Positions 1-8,672 of a stretch of 19,900 nucleotides of DNA are shown here, piece by piece. The first letter of the stretch is position 1; each line of letters begins with the position of its first letter. Position numbers and translations under genes: made by a program. This DNA comes from Agrocybe praecox (taxonomy: Eukaryota; Basidiomycota; Agaricomycetes; Agaricales; Agrocybaceae): the NCBI GenBank assembly GCA_964017145.1, contig CAXHKQ010000330.1:1-19900 (forward strand). Reading direction: 5' to 3'. The notes under the pieces are model-generated. The model was not told the origin of the DNA, searched no databases, and saw only the letters and a list, made by a program, of their open reading frames with translations.

Positions 1-183
1 CGTATAATATATCACCCGCGCGCTGCGCTGTAATCTAATGTATGATTTATCAAATATGCGAAATGTGGACGGGTTATCCGCGTCACATTTCGCCAGTTGC
101 GAGACTGCAACCAAATCGATTAGTTCGCTCCGAAAACCAGTTCCGCCGTCAGCTCGACACGAACATTCCGGGCTTCCGTCATC

Positions 184-3100
184 ATGGCTGCTATGCAGTT
201 GAAATTGCTGAAAACATTTATGCTTTCCAAACGATTACAGAAAATACGAGTAAACTGGCGTTTTTTTATTTGCTGATTAAATTGATTGCGTCTCCTGCAT
301 TTCAGAAACAATCCTCCAAGACCAATGTCAACGATGGCGCCGGCGACGGAGATGACTGGAACAAACCGCTGCTCAAGCCCGAAGATCAGCTGGAGCTCAC
401 CGAACCCGAACTCGCCGAGGAAATACCGAAGGCGCTCACCAGCATCAACACCAATGTCATCCGGAATCTGTGTGTCTACAGCTACAAGGAGGGCATCTAC
501 GTGCCGGTATGTCCGATGAGCGATGAACGATGCGGACACATTTCAACATTATTCTCATTTTGATTAGTTACCCACACCAAGCAACACGGTTACGTTGTTC
601 TCAATGAAAGGAACGGCTCTGCATTATGAGTCTCCCGAAGCTATGGAACAGATGCGGGAGGCCGGAATAGGTAATTCAAAAATGTTTCAAACGCCCAGCA
701 TTCAAATATCGTCGTCCATCTAGTGGTATGAAACAAAATTGATCCGAAATTATCTCTTCATTGGCATGTTGTGTACTGTAACCGCGAATCCATCCCAAAT
801 CCCGACTGATTGGCACGCGAAGAATTCGAGTTTGTTCAAGAAGACGTGGTTGAAGAGGTGGAGGATAAGGGACCGGCTGGCGATGCCGAAGGAGCTGAGG
901 CTGCGCCTGCAGAGGGCGGAGAACCCGCCGAAGGCGAAGAAGGCGCAGAGGGTAGTGAAGGTGGCGGTGATGTGACCGTGGCGGCCGATGAGACCGCAGC
1001 CGACGAAGGCTCGAAAGACGGTGTCGAAGGGGCTGGGGGTAATGTGATTTTTGAATTTTTCTAACGTCCAAGGTCGTAGCAACAACGCACACCGTCGTCA
1101 ACAACACCGTGGTAGAAATTGATGTTGCAACATATAGTAGATGTTCATAAACTCTGTATGCAATGACTAAAAAATGTATTAATGATGATGTACTGAACTG
1201 CACAGAGGACGAGGATACTCCCGCTCCGGTGGCTGGCAGGAAGAAACAGAAGCTGATCAACCAGTTCAATTACTGTGAGCGTGCATCGTTGACGTTCTTC
1301 AATCCGTCGCGGGTAAATAGACAATCCCTTAGAACCTCTGTTTATATGATATTTTTCAACTTATTTCAAGATACAATTTAAAAGAAATTATATTTACCTG
1401 TTTTGTTGTTTCTGAAAGTGACTTTCTAATAGTTCGATTATATTTCAAAACGTGCCAGAATAGCACAAATTCTTCTGTATTTTAACCAAGATTGTAATTC
1501 CACACAGTGCGTCAGCACCCAAACCATTGCGCCACCGCGCTCCAGCTACGGCGCCACCATCCTGCAGTGGACCATCTACGACTGGTATGCCGAGGATTTC
1601 GAGCAGCAGCAGCGCGAAAAGGAGAAGGAGAAACGCTCCAAGACCAAGGAGACTCGCGTCAAAGTCAACAAGAACTGGAACATGGAGCAGCTGAACAAAC
1701 GGTTCGCCCAGTGCTGGCAGACGATCGAGCGCATCGTCATCCAGAACAACTTCGATGACATTGCGCAGGACTATCGCTACTACGAGGATCCGTCGGATGA
1801 GTTCCGCGAGGGCGAGGGAACGCTGTTGCCGCTGTGGAAGTTCTCGTTCGAGAAGACGAAGAAGCTGAGCGTGACCGACATTTGTTTCAATACGAATTAC
1901 TACGATTTGTTTGCTGTGTGCTACGGATCGCGTGAGTGATGGATGGTATATTTTGAGATGTTCCACTGGTGTGATATCGATTGTTGTTTCTTGTAGATGA
2001 ATTCATGAACCAGAAGCCCGAAGGAGTAGTTTGTCTGTACACGCTGAAAAATCCCGCCTATCCGGATTATCGATGTAAGTGTGGTATAGGAGAATCATCG
2101 GTGTTCCATTTTTTTAAATTTGAATATTCTGATTTATTGCAGTGATGACGCAAAGTGGAGCGATGTGCGTTGACATCCATCCAAAGTACTGTTTCCTAGT
2201 CGTTGTTGGTGAGTGTTATCTTTTAATTCTCGGGTATCATATGAAAAGTCTCGGATATTTATCCAAATAACTATTCCTACATAATATTTAATACCATGTC
2301 CATGTATAATTTTGATTTGTTCCGAATAAATCTTACCCGTTTTCAGCTAAGGCTTCTTTCTTTTTCTCTGCATTTTGTTGCTTCCTCGTACTTTTCACTT
2401 CTTTATTTTATATTCTCATCTCAATTCACCTCAGGCCTGAGCGACGGCAACGTGGCCGTCTACAATCTGCAGGTCAACACCACCGACCCGGTTTACACGT
2501 CCATCGGCATCGTCGGCAAGCACACCGACCTGGTGACCGAGGTCAGCTGGGCTCCGGACATGCCCGACGGCGAGATCAACTTCTTCAGCACCTCGATCGA
2601 TGGACGCGTGCTGAACTGGGTGCTGGCGCAGAGCAAACTGCTGATCACTCCGATCATCACGCTGGTCATCGACAAGCAGCCGAGCACGAATCCGGATGGC
2701 ATCGAGCTGACGTTGCGCGCGTGCGCCACATCGATGGTGTTCCATCCGACGGATCCGGAGGTGTACATGGTGGGCACGGAGCGCGGCGAGATATTCAAGT
2801 GTTGTCGGTCGTACAGCAGCAAGTATCTGATGGAGTACAAGGCGCACTTCCAGTCGGTGTACCGGATGGACTACAACAAGTACAATTCGGATATATTTGC
2901 GTCGTGCGGAGCGGATTGGCGGGTGAAGGTGTGGGAGGACATGAGGAGGTATGTGTTTAGGTTTAGCAGATACGTAGTGTAACCTGTTGGCAAGTAGACA
3001 CGAGACCAGAAGTACAATATTCCTCGTTGCTTCTTTTAAACAAGGACGCTCGATATTCGACAATGATATTTGTAAAATTTAGCATGAAAATGTTTGCCTT

Positions 3101-6015
3101 CATGATTCAGTATCCAAAGCAAGGCGCTTCTATAACACGTTGGAATTGATAAATTCAATTACTTTAAGATTTAGTTTAGTCGAAATATCAGGTATACCTA
3201 TGCTTCCTATACAAAAAAAAAAGTAACTGTTGGTGAACATTTTGGTTAGACGCTTTTATAAGCCTATTACAGCAATTACAGGGTGACCCAATTGAACAGC
3301 ATGACACTTTGAGCAGCTGTAACTTTCAAACCAGTTGTCTGATGAAGCTAAAGTTTGGCATTCGGTCATTTCGTTTCTTTCGTAACATGCATATAAAATT
3401 GCAAAAGTCTCACATCGTAATGACATGAGATATCCATACATGAACTTCAACGTGTATTTTCCTATATGCAAGAAGAACATAGTCAGTCCCATGTGTATCT
3501 TCTATTATATAAAAATGAATGGTCTATGTATGTAGTAGCATCACGCCCAAACGGTTCATCCGATTGTCGTGAAACAACCTGCGTTATGTTTGTGTTGTTC
3601 TAAGCTGTGTTCGTACGTATTAAAATTCCGGAAAATGCCTGTAGATGGCGTTATCGTCGGAATATTTGTTATGCGTATAACTTTGGAACGGAACCTTCAA
3701 TCGGGGTACAATAAAATGTGTTGTGTGGGTGCTGACCCAAAGTATGTCCATGCATAACTACAGGTGATTCCGACAGAGGGCGCTTTCTATATTTATGATA
3801 ATCTTTGTGATATGTCGTTTTTGCATCATTGCACGACGTTCAGCGAACCATATGTAATGAAAATTGGCACATACGTGGTCCATAAGTCAACTATTATTTG
3901 AATGCTATTGTTAACCCATTAGCGCCAGCGAGTTCTTGAGCGCATCAACAAAATGAGTGTGTTTGGTCGATTTTGACATATTTTTTGGTATCGATACCGC
4001 GAAAAGGTTGTTCAGTATCGTTAGTAAATGTTAACCCATTAGCGACATAAAAAATACAAATATAGTTATTGTTTTTTGTCAAAATATTTGTAATGCGCAT
4101 AACTTTTGAAAGGATTTTCCGATTAGTATGAAATGAAGTCCGTTGTGTGGGTGTTGACCCAAAGTATGACCATGCACAATTGTAGGTAGCTCGCTGGGCT
4201 GGTTATCCTAATACATAAAGCACAAACTTCTGCTTCTTTGTTAACTTATACTGAAAGAACCGTTAGTTAGATCACATGTGTGTTATACTTAGTATACGTG
4301 TGCGCCCAACCTTTGAGATGGTTATAGGCTTTAGTTTGGTCATATACATTGCACCGTTGTCGAGTAATGTGCAGCACGAGACACACGAATTTACCTCACA
4401 CGGATACACGCCCGAGAAACAAACGCCGGCCATCGTCGTTACGGCCAAGGGACGGTCACGGGCTTCTCGGTATGGTTATGCCTCTTGGCCGGCGGCCGGC
4501 GGCGCCCTACCGGCGGTGGTCGCCGGAATTTCAAACAGGGAACAAACAGATACCTGCTAGACTGGCCATGTCCCTTGGCCAATGGCCCTCGGCGGCCGGC
4601 CGACGGTGGACGTCGATATTTCAAACAGCGAACAAATAGATACCGTCTAGACTGGCCATGTCCCTTGGCCAATGGCCCTCGGCGGCCGGCCGGCGGTGGA
4701 CGTCGATATTTCAAACAGGGAACAAATAGATACCGTCTAGACTGGCCATGTCCCTTGGCCAATGGCCCTCGGCGGCCGGCCGGCGGTGGACGTCGATATT
4801 TCAAACAGGGAACAAATAGATACCGTCTAGACTGGCCATGTCCCTTGGCCAATGGCCCTCGGCGGCCGGCCGGCGGTGACGTCGATATTTCAAACAGGGA
4901 ACAAATAGATACCGTCTAGACTGGCCATGTCCCTTGGCCAATGGCCCTCGGCGGCCGGCCGACGGCCGGCCGTCAATATGTAGAGTCGTTTCAAACAGGG
5001 AACAAATAGATACCGTCTAGACTGGCCATGTCCCTTGGCCAACGGCCCTCGGCGGCCGGCCGACGGCCGGCCGACGAATGCATGGCAACCTATTACTATA
5101 CCTCTCACGCAAACTGTATATGCATGCGTATATGCGTGGATGTGCGCACACGCATAGCTATAGCATAGCTAGCGATTCGTCAGCGCAGCGAACGTACCGA
5201 TAGCTTAGGTGCTGCTTTCCGAGCACACTTCTCACATGTTCTGCGCTCTGCGCCTCGAGACTTCGAGCTGCGAGGTTCACACTTTGCTGCCGATGTAACT
5301 TGAGATGTGGTTTGAGTTTATTTATATCGCATATTTGCACACAAATATGTTGGAATAAAATTTCAACCGATACAAACCCAAAATCAGAGTGCGAAAAATG
5401 ATAATCGTTTAATATCAATCATAATAATAATTATTATTGTACCATTCAATTTTATTCAGCGGGCCGACAATATCAACATTGGCATCAGCTCTACACACAT
5501 TATTGCTTCGGTCATTCGTGGCCGTTCAGGGCCTTTTGTGGCCGTACATTCAGGGCCGTTCATGGCCTTTTGTGGCCGTACATTCAGGGCCGTTCAGGGC
5601 CTTTTGTGGCCGTACATTCAGGGCCGTTCAGGGCCTTTTGTGGCCGTACATTCAGGGCCGTTCAGGGCCTTTTGTGGCCGTACATTCGTGGCCGTTCAGG
5701 GCCTTTTGTGGCCGTACATTCAGGGCCGTTCAGGGCCTTTTGTGGCCGTACATTCGTGGCCGTGTCGGCCGGTCGCCGGCTCTTGGGCGCGCGACTACGA
5801 AAGGGTACCATACGCCCGGGACAAAGGCCGTCGGCGCCCAAGGGACTCGCCAGCCGTTTACGAGTCGCCGACCGTCGGCGACTCGTGGAATTGTTGCTCG
5901 GGACACATACAAAGAACCAATAGGCATTGATGACACTGGACAACAACAAACACTCATGTGTGCATGTGTGTGTATGTTTGTGTATGTGTGTGTGTGTATA
6001 TGTGTGTGTGAGTGT

Positions 6016-6056
<41 letters not shown>

Positions 6057-8245
6057 TGTGTGTGAGTGTGTGTGTGTGTGGGAGTTGGTGGGCACAATTT
6101 CTGTCGTTTAATTCGGAATATAATTACCGGGCACGCAGAAAAATGCGGATGACTGTAGACACTGCGGTGCATTGCATAACACGCATACAATCAAACTTTT
6201 ATGTTGAGGTTTAAACGCACAAGACAATGCACAGTGTAATGATGATGATGGAGCTATCTGGCCGATTTTTTCTACAGTGGAACCTCTCTAACTCTTCAAG
6301 CAGGAACATCCTGAGCCGGAAACCTCTCTACACCGGAACACAATTTTAATTTGGTGCCATTAATTTTGTAATGCACTTTTTGATCTATGTGGTTTCTGTA
6401 AAGTGGATCCTCTCTAAGCCGGAAACCTCTCTAAACCGAAAAAACATTATAGTCCCGTGGAATTATTTTGTGATTTGTAATCAAATTATTTTTGCCACAG
6501 TGGATCTCGCCTAAACCAAGACCTTCTCTAGATCGGAAAATAATGTTGGTCCCGAGCAAATAATATTGTTATGCAATTTTGATCAAATATTTTGTTGTAC
6601 AGTCGAACCTCTCCAAGCCGAAACTTCCCTAAGCCGGAAACCCCTCTACACCTCTTTGAACATAATCAAAATATTTTTGCAACAGTGGGAACCTCGCATA
6701 ACCTCTTCACATCAAATCAAAATGTTGGTCCGTGCGATTTATTTTGAAATGTGTGTTTTAATCAAATGGTTTTTTGGTACAGTGGAACCTCTCCAAGCCG
6801 AAACCTCCCTGAACCGGAAACCTCTCTACACCGGAATAACATTTTGGTCCCGTGCTATTTATTTTGTAATGCACTTTCGAATCAAATTAATGTTTGTTGT
6901 CATCGGCGGCGGACGCTGGCGGCGAAGCCGCTAGTTTTCAATAATTTGTAGAGATCTAATGGTTCAAAATTTATTAGTTTTGTTTTCATAACACGTTAGA
7001 ATGACATACATTTGGAGTTTTGTGTGATGGTACAAATTGAACAAATGTGAATGTTTGTTTCCATAAAATAAGCTGCAGAGCCGAACATATTAAGTACAAA
7101 CATGCAAAATAAATCATAAAATGTTGATTGGTCTAAAGTCTAATCAAATGTAAAAAAATGTCATTCTAATGTTATAGAGATAGAAGTTATGCTCTTTGGA
7201 TTGAATAATGTGTTCTGCCACGTAGGTGGCAGGTAATCAGATACTCACTGCAAATAACCAAGGACTTTCTTCAACAAAATATGTGCTAATCTAGTTAAAA
7301 CTTGTCTTTGTCTCACGTTCAGGCCTTACGAACATGTTACATTTGGAATTGTGATTTTCATCCAACTGAGGGCCATATTATATGAGGGCCATATCGAAAA
7401 ATCGTGAAGAAATCATAAATTGCAGATATGTATCATAATTTTGTTACCATTGGTTTTTCTAAATTCGATGTCCTTATAACTTAAAACAGCCCTTACAAAT
7501 ATGCTGATCAATTGGGTCTTGGGTCACCCTAAAATTCGCTTCTCTTCCCCCCAAACAGCGATCCCCTGCTCGTCTTCGATCTGGGCGCCAGCGTCGGCGA
7601 CGTCAAATGGGCACCGTACTCCACCACCGTTCTGGCAGCCTGCACGTCCGAGGGCAAAGTGTTCGTGTTCGATGTGAACGTGAATCGCTACAAGGCGATC
7701 TGCATTCAGCAGGTGGTGAAGCGGAAGACCGTGCGCCTCACGCGTCTGTCGTTCAACGCCAAACTGCCGTTCATCATTGTCGGCGATGACACGTGAGTGT
7801 GGAGATCAATTGAGCTTTGTTCTGTGATAGGTGGTTCACTCCAACATGATTTGTCTTTCGATGGCTATCTAAATGCGGTATATGTGATATGCATATGCAA
7901 CGCCATTTAAAATTGAAATGACTGGCAAACGTTCATAAAAAAATAGTAGCATTTGTCAAAGAGAGAGTAATCTCTTTCAAAATTACTATTGTGTTCATAA
8001 GACAAAGACAACGCAAGACAAGGTATAACTTATTAAAATGGCAAATGGCGTTTGGTGTAGATGGGCTATAACATCATTTTAATTATTATCGCTGCCACAG
8101 CGGAGCCGTGAACGCGCTGAAGATGTCGCCAAACCTGCGACTGCGCGTCAAGCCTCCGAAGAAGCAGCTGACCCTGGACCAGACCTTCCTGCAGAACCAG
8201 AAACTGGAGAAGTTGCTGACGTTGGTTCGCGAACTGCCCGATTAA
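184..8245 (+). CDS. Dnai1: Axonemal dynein intermediate chain 1 (DNAI1 / Dic61B type), complete
   Basis: Coding exons are 184-249, 306-506, 568-670, 823-1038, 1206-1312, 1508-1931, 1997-2074, 2143-2208, 2435-2948, 7559-7792 and 8101-8245. All junctions are GT-AG with matching phase, giving 717 codons plus TAA (human DNAI1 is about 699). The protein is an intermediate chain of the ciliary/flagellar outer dynein arm, a WD-repeat scaffold between heavy and light chains. In insects it should act in sperm flagella and sensory cilia. Family signatures seen: DQLELTEPELAEE and YSYKEGIY near the N-terminus; an acidic Glu/Gly/Ala stretch at residues 124-196; KLINQFNYCERAS; a charged QQQREKEKEKRSK helix near 262; DDIAQDYRYY; LLPLWKF near 337; then WD repeats from about 345 to 670, including DGNVAVYNL, DWRVKVWED (about 581-589) and FIIVGDDT. 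The C-terminus KLEKLLTLVRELPD fits the family end. The first 22-codon exon rests only on phase, the ATG context (atcATGG) and a 56 bp intron, so the start is less sure. Intron 9 is 4,610 bp. Confidence 0.95.
3279..3301 (+). repeat. Left member of an inverted transposon-end pair (CAGGGTGACCC type)
   Basis: The sequence TA-CAGGGTGACCC followed by AATTGAACAGCAT has the look of a Tc1/mariner-type terminal inverted repeat next to its TA target. An inverted copy lies at 7501-7530, 4.2 kb away, close to the other end of the same intron. A related end, CAGGGTGACCATAAA, occurs at 9668. Confidence 0.5.
3501..3770 (+). repeat. Dispersed repeat with helitron-like start; copy 1 of a diverged direct repeat
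   Basis: It begins TCTATTATATAAAAATGAAT and contains ACGCCCAAACGGTTCATCCGAT, a style I associate from memory with insect Helitron-like or other dispersed repeats; this label is tentative. Its 3' part (3661-3765) recurs at 4083-4187 at roughly three-quarters identity, sharing GTTGTGTGGGTG and TGACCCAAAGTATG. Confidence 0.4.
3910..4044 (+). repeat. 15 bp direct repeats 120 bp apart
   Basis: GTTAACCCATTAGCG occurs exactly at 3910-3924 and again at 4030-4044. The intervening 105 bp is unrelated AT-rich sequence. The motif begins with TTAACCC, as piggyBac ends do, but both copies point the same way, so they are not terminal inverted repeats. Confidence 0.55.
4083..4187 (+). repeat. Copy 2 of the diverged ~105 bp direct repeat
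   Basis: It aligns with 3661-3765 from AATATTTGT.ATGCG to TAGGT/CAGGT. Copy spacing is about 422 bp. The two copies have diverged enough to be old. Confidence 0.6.
4470..5078 (+). repeat. GC-rich 90 bp tandem (minisatellite) array
   Basis: The anchor ACTGGCCATGTCCCTTGGCC recurs at 4561, 4651, 4741, 4831, 4920 and 5021, so periods are 90, 90, 90, 89 and 101 bp, with a more diverged leading part before 4530. Each unit holds GGCCGGCCGGCGG, TTTCAAACAGGGAACAAA and TTGGCCAATGGCCC. The 89 bp unit lacks one G; the 101 bp unit gains GGCCGGCCGTCAATATGTAG. Because 90 is divisible by 3, both strands carry repetitive open frames with 30-residue periods; these are not genes. Confidence 0.95.
5513..5765 (+). 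repeat. 34 bp tandem array rich in GGCC
   Basis: The unit contains GGGCCTTTTGTGGCCGTACA, with its GCC anchor at 5531, 5565, 5599, 5633, 5667, 5701 and 5735, a strict 34 bp period. Three positions (5513, 5683, 5751) carry the variant CATTCGTGG in place of CATTCAGGG, in register at multiples of 34. As 34 is not a multiple of 3 and the unit has no plus-strand stop, all three plus frames stay open; none is a gene. Confidence 0.95.
5766..5885. repeat. Hairpin-rich block after the 34 bp array
   Basis: A perfect inverted repeat with 11 bp arms and a 3 bp loop lies at 5861-5885 (CGAGTCGCCGA / TCGGCGACTCG). A second pair with 9 bp arms, CTTGGGCGC near 5781 and GCGCCCAAG near 5834, encloses about 45 bp. 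The block is far more GC-rich than its surroundings. Confidence 0.75.
5956..6080 (+). repeat. Imperfect TG/CA microsatellite
   Basis: About 125 bp of (TG)n interrupted by single A, C or T changes giving TATG, GAGTG and CATG steps. The open frames reading CVCVCV or HTHTHT through it are artefacts of the dinucleotide repeat. Confidence 0.97.
6275..6895 (+). repeat. Degenerate tandem array of pogo/Tc1-like transposon-end sequence
   Basis: Six diverged head-to-tail units begin with forms of CAGTGGAACCTCTC at about 6275, 6401, 6498, 6600, 6683 and 6780 (spacing 83-126 bp). Units carry AAGCCGGAAACCTCTCTA-like doublets, then TTGGTCCCGTGC and an AT-rich tail with TTTTGTAATGCA. The start resembles the ends of the element at 14350-14943 (CAGTAAAACCTCTCTAAGCC). 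No oppositely oriented end closes the array. Confidence 0.8.
6988..7175. mobile_element. Possible short inverted-repeat (MITE-like) element, ~190 bp
   Basis: ATAACACGTTAGAATGACAT at 6988-7007 is matched in inverse by ATGTCATTCTAA at 7158-7169 followed by TGTTAT. The core is 12 bp perfect, with about 26-30 bp imperfect overall. No target-site duplication is clear. A related ATAACACGTTGGAAT occurs at 3132. Confidence 0.4.
7501..7530 (-). repeat. Right member of the inverted CAGGGTGACCC-type pair
   Basis: On the minus strand this reads AGGGTGACCC, then a 7 bp tandem duplication (TTGGGTC on the plus strand), then CAATTGATCAGCAT, matching the left end with one mismatch in the inner part. It lies 28 bp before the exon-10 acceptor. 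The outermost C of the left copy is not matched here. Confidence 0.5.
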
Positions 8246-8672
8246 TGTCGATTGTTATTCCTGTGAATGTCTCAAATTCAAATATATGTACGCATGCGCC
8301 GAAATGTCTTTGAATCTCATCGTAACGGTAACGACCGTTTCGAGGCGAACGAAAAGCTCTGGCCAGTTGCACGAGCTTGCACGAAGTATATAAGCCGCGT
8401 GTTGGCGTTGGCGCATGTACAACGTAAAGCTCTACCATTAGAATTGACCTTCGAAAAGTAACTCCGAACGTCGCATGTTATTCGAAATCATATGTTTCAT
8501 TCAAGAAACAGATTTGTTGACATTCTGTCAAAACACGCAGAAGACCCGCAGCGACCCTTATCAGTTACTCGCGTTCTCGGTATCGTCGCACGCATCACAT
8601 TGTTCTCTCAGAGGAATTCCAACACTTGTAGCTCATCAGCTGTGTCCGCCGCGACCACCTGCCGCCGGCGCC
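8246..8672 (+). promoter_or_regulatory. Dynein/ATF-2 intergenic spacer with candidate ATF-2 core promoter
   Basis: This spacer holds the dynein 3' UTR and the ATF-2 5' region. A TATA-like TATATAAG lies at 8387-8394, and an arthropod initiator-like TCAGTT at 8561-8566 sits about 110 bp before the ATG; they are too far apart to serve one start site. No canonical AATAAA is present after the dynein stop, only AAT-rich sequence near 8280. No other gene is visible. Motif matches this short arise by chance, so the assignment is weak. Confidence 0.25.

Larger units (their letters stand above)
2949..7558 (+). other. Large repeat-filled intron 9 of the dynein gene
   Basis: The donor follows the DWRVKVWED block and the acceptor precedes DPLLVFDL, with phase 2 kept across the junction. 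The intron carries no supported gene. Its contents in order: an inverted-end relic (3279), a helitron-like or otherwise dispersed repeat (3501-4190), a 90 bp tandem array (about 4470-5078), a 34 bp tandem array (about 5513-5765), a hairpin block (5766-5885), a TG microsatellite (5956-6080), a transposon-end-like degenerate array (6275-6895), a short inverted-repeat element (6988-7175) and the partner inverted end (7501-7530). Segments 2949-3270, 5100-5500 and 7190-7500 are AT-rich sequence in which I recognise nothing further. Confidence 0.9.

Noticed and set aside
3256..3492. 78-codon minus-strand frame in the dynein intron
   Set aside because: It ends in the transposon-end-like motif and has no recognisable domain; treated as chance.
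3910..4044. piggyBac-type element suggested by TTAACCC
   Set aside because: The two copies are in direct orientation and no inverse GGGTTAA end is present.
4439..4919. Open frames of 137 and 144 codons with 30-residue repeats on both strands
   Set aside because: They follow from a 90 bp, stop-free tandem repeat; both strands read open, which real genes rarely do, and the region lies inside a spliced intron.
5513..5765. Possible CRISPR-like array
   Set aside because: The units are contiguous 34 bp repeats without unique spacers, in a eukaryotic intron.
5437..6111. Several overlapping plus-strand frames with repeated FRAFCGRT / VAVHSGP / QGLLWPYI
   Set aside because: The 34 bp period rotates the same sequence through all three frames; the tail is a TG microsatellite. 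No independent coding evidence.
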